A DNA stretch of 6,289 bases from Burkholderiales bacterium (lineage in GTDB: Bacteria > Pseudomonadota > Gammaproteobacteria > Burkholderiales > SG8-41): positions 1 through 6,289 of the forward strand of contig SYEN01000247.1 of assembly GCA_005800795.1 (NCBI GenBank). Direction: 5' to 3'. How positions within the stretch are numbered: the stretch's first letter is position 1; the number at the start of each line of letters is the position of its first letter. Positions 5,733 to 6,289 of this stretch are shown in pieces. The translations under genes and the position numbers were made by a program. The notes under the pieces are model-generated. The model had not been told where the DNA came from, did not search any database, and saw only the letters and a program-made list of their open reading frames with translations.

Positions 5733-6289
5733 ATGAGCATCAACAACGGTCGCCAGTTTCTCGCCATTCCCGGCCCCACCAGCATTCCGGACGCAGTGAT
5801 GCAGGCGATGACGCGGCCCGCCATCGACCTCTATACCGGGGAGATGATCAGTATCACGGAGAGCCTGTTGGCCGACCTGCCCAAAATTTTTCGTACCCGG
5901 GGCCGTGTCTACCTTTACGCCGCCAACGGTCATGGCGGCTGGGAAGCCGCGTTCACCAACGTGCTGTCGCGGGGTGACCGCGTGCTGGTGCTGGAAAGTG
6001 GCCGCTTCGCTGTCAACTGGGGCGACATGGCGCGCATGATGGGCGCCGAGATCGAGACCCTGTCACAGGATGTACGCAGGGCCGTGGACCCGGCCGCCGT
6101 CGAAGCTCACCTGAGAAAGGACACCGCGCACGCCATCAAGGCGATACTCGTCGTGCAGATCGACACAGCGTCGGGTGTCGTCAACGATCTGCCGGCTATT
6201 CGCAAAGCCATCGACAGCGCGGGGCACCCCGCCTTGCTGATGGTTGATGCCGTGGCGTCGCTGGGTTGCATGCCCTTCGAGATGGACGC
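5733..6289 (+). CDS. Class V PLP-dependent aminotransferase, serine/alanine-glyoxylate type, 3' end cut by window edge
   Basis: Translation from ATG 5733 stays open to the window end, giving 185 residues of a family usually near 390-400. Motifs seen: an N-terminal FLAIPGPTSIPDAVMQAM (residues 9-26); ANGHGGWEAAFTNVL (64-78), the phosphate-binding turn equivalent to SGSGH/SGTG in serine- and alanine-glyoxylate aminotransferases; ESGRFAVNWGDMA (88-100), where Phe92 fits the ring-stacking aromatic position; VVQIDTASGVVNDLPAIRKAID (140-161); and GHPALLMVDAVASLG (164-178), in which Asp172 should contact the PLP pyridine nitrogen. The catalytic lysine lies beyond the edge. Such enzymes move the amino group of serine, alanine or ureidoglycine to glyoxylate or pyruvate in the cytoplasm. 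The opening and the GHPALL(M/F)VD stretch recall methylotroph serine-glyoxylate aminotransferase most, but the DHR-type segment after the first helix is replaced by IDLYTGE, so the substrate is open. Confidence 0.9.
   Translation, partial: MSINNGRQFLAIPGPTSIPDAVMQAMTRPAIDLYTGEMISITESLLADLPKIFRTRGRVYLYAANGHGGWEAAFTNVLSRGDRVLVLESGRFAVNWGDMARMMGAEIETLSQDVRRAVDPAAVEAHLRKDTAHAIKAILVVQIDTASGVVNDLPAIRKAIDSAGHPALLMVDAVASLGCMPFEMD

Noticed and set aside
5544..5933. A 129-residue minus-strand frame across the divergent region and aminotransferase start
   Set aside because: It has no motif, no ribosome-binding site that I can support, and overlaps the well-supported aminotransferase coding sequence.
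5516..5977. A 153-residue plus-strand frame across the divergent region
   Set aside because: It runs out of frame through the start of the aminotransferase; the true gene starts at 5733 with a good ribosome-binding site and conserved motifs.

Overview
The window looks like part of a catabolic and uptake locus from a GC-rich proteobacterium, most likely a betaproteobacterium of the Burkholderiales. This placement is an inference from three things: GC-biased codon use, two stand-alone Bug/TctC-type periplasmic binding proteins without TctA/TctB membrane genes, and the pairing of such a receptor with hydantoinase/oxoprolinase genes. Bug proteins are strongly expanded in Bordetella, Cupriavidus and their relatives. 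No rRNA, tRNA, CRISPR array, transposase or phage gene is visible.

Layout, left to right. (1) Bases 1-1420, plus strand: the C-terminal two thirds of a HyuA-type hydantoinase/oxoprolinase A subunit, cut by the left edge. (2) 1423-3324, plus: the complete partner HyuB subunit, 2 bases after the hyuA stop, so the two are co-transcribed and probably translationally coupled. (3) 3368-4408, plus: a classic Bug/TctC solute-binding protein with a signal peptide, 43 bases after hyuB. (4) 4487-5500, minus: a second, divergent Bug/TctC-like binding protein, convergent with the first. (5) 5501-5732: a 232-base divergent control region with a Shine-Dalgarno sequence at each end and an inverted repeat between. 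(6) 5733-6289, plus: the N-terminal 185 residues of a class V PLP-dependent aminotransferase of the serine/alanine-glyoxylate type, cut by the right edge.

How the genes may work together: the first Bug protein probably captures a small organic anion in the periplasm and HyuAB hydrolyses or carboxylates a cyclic amide or related compound in the cytoplasm. The divergently transcribed aminotransferase and second Bug protein could handle a related substrate or product. No substrate can be named from sequence alone.

The most notable non-coding signal is a 26-base AT-rich motif (22/26 identical between copies). It occurs just after the hyuB stop and again just after the first tctC stop, so it brackets that gene. 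I see no clearly novel system here. The loci are recognisable families in a plausible but uncharacterised combination.
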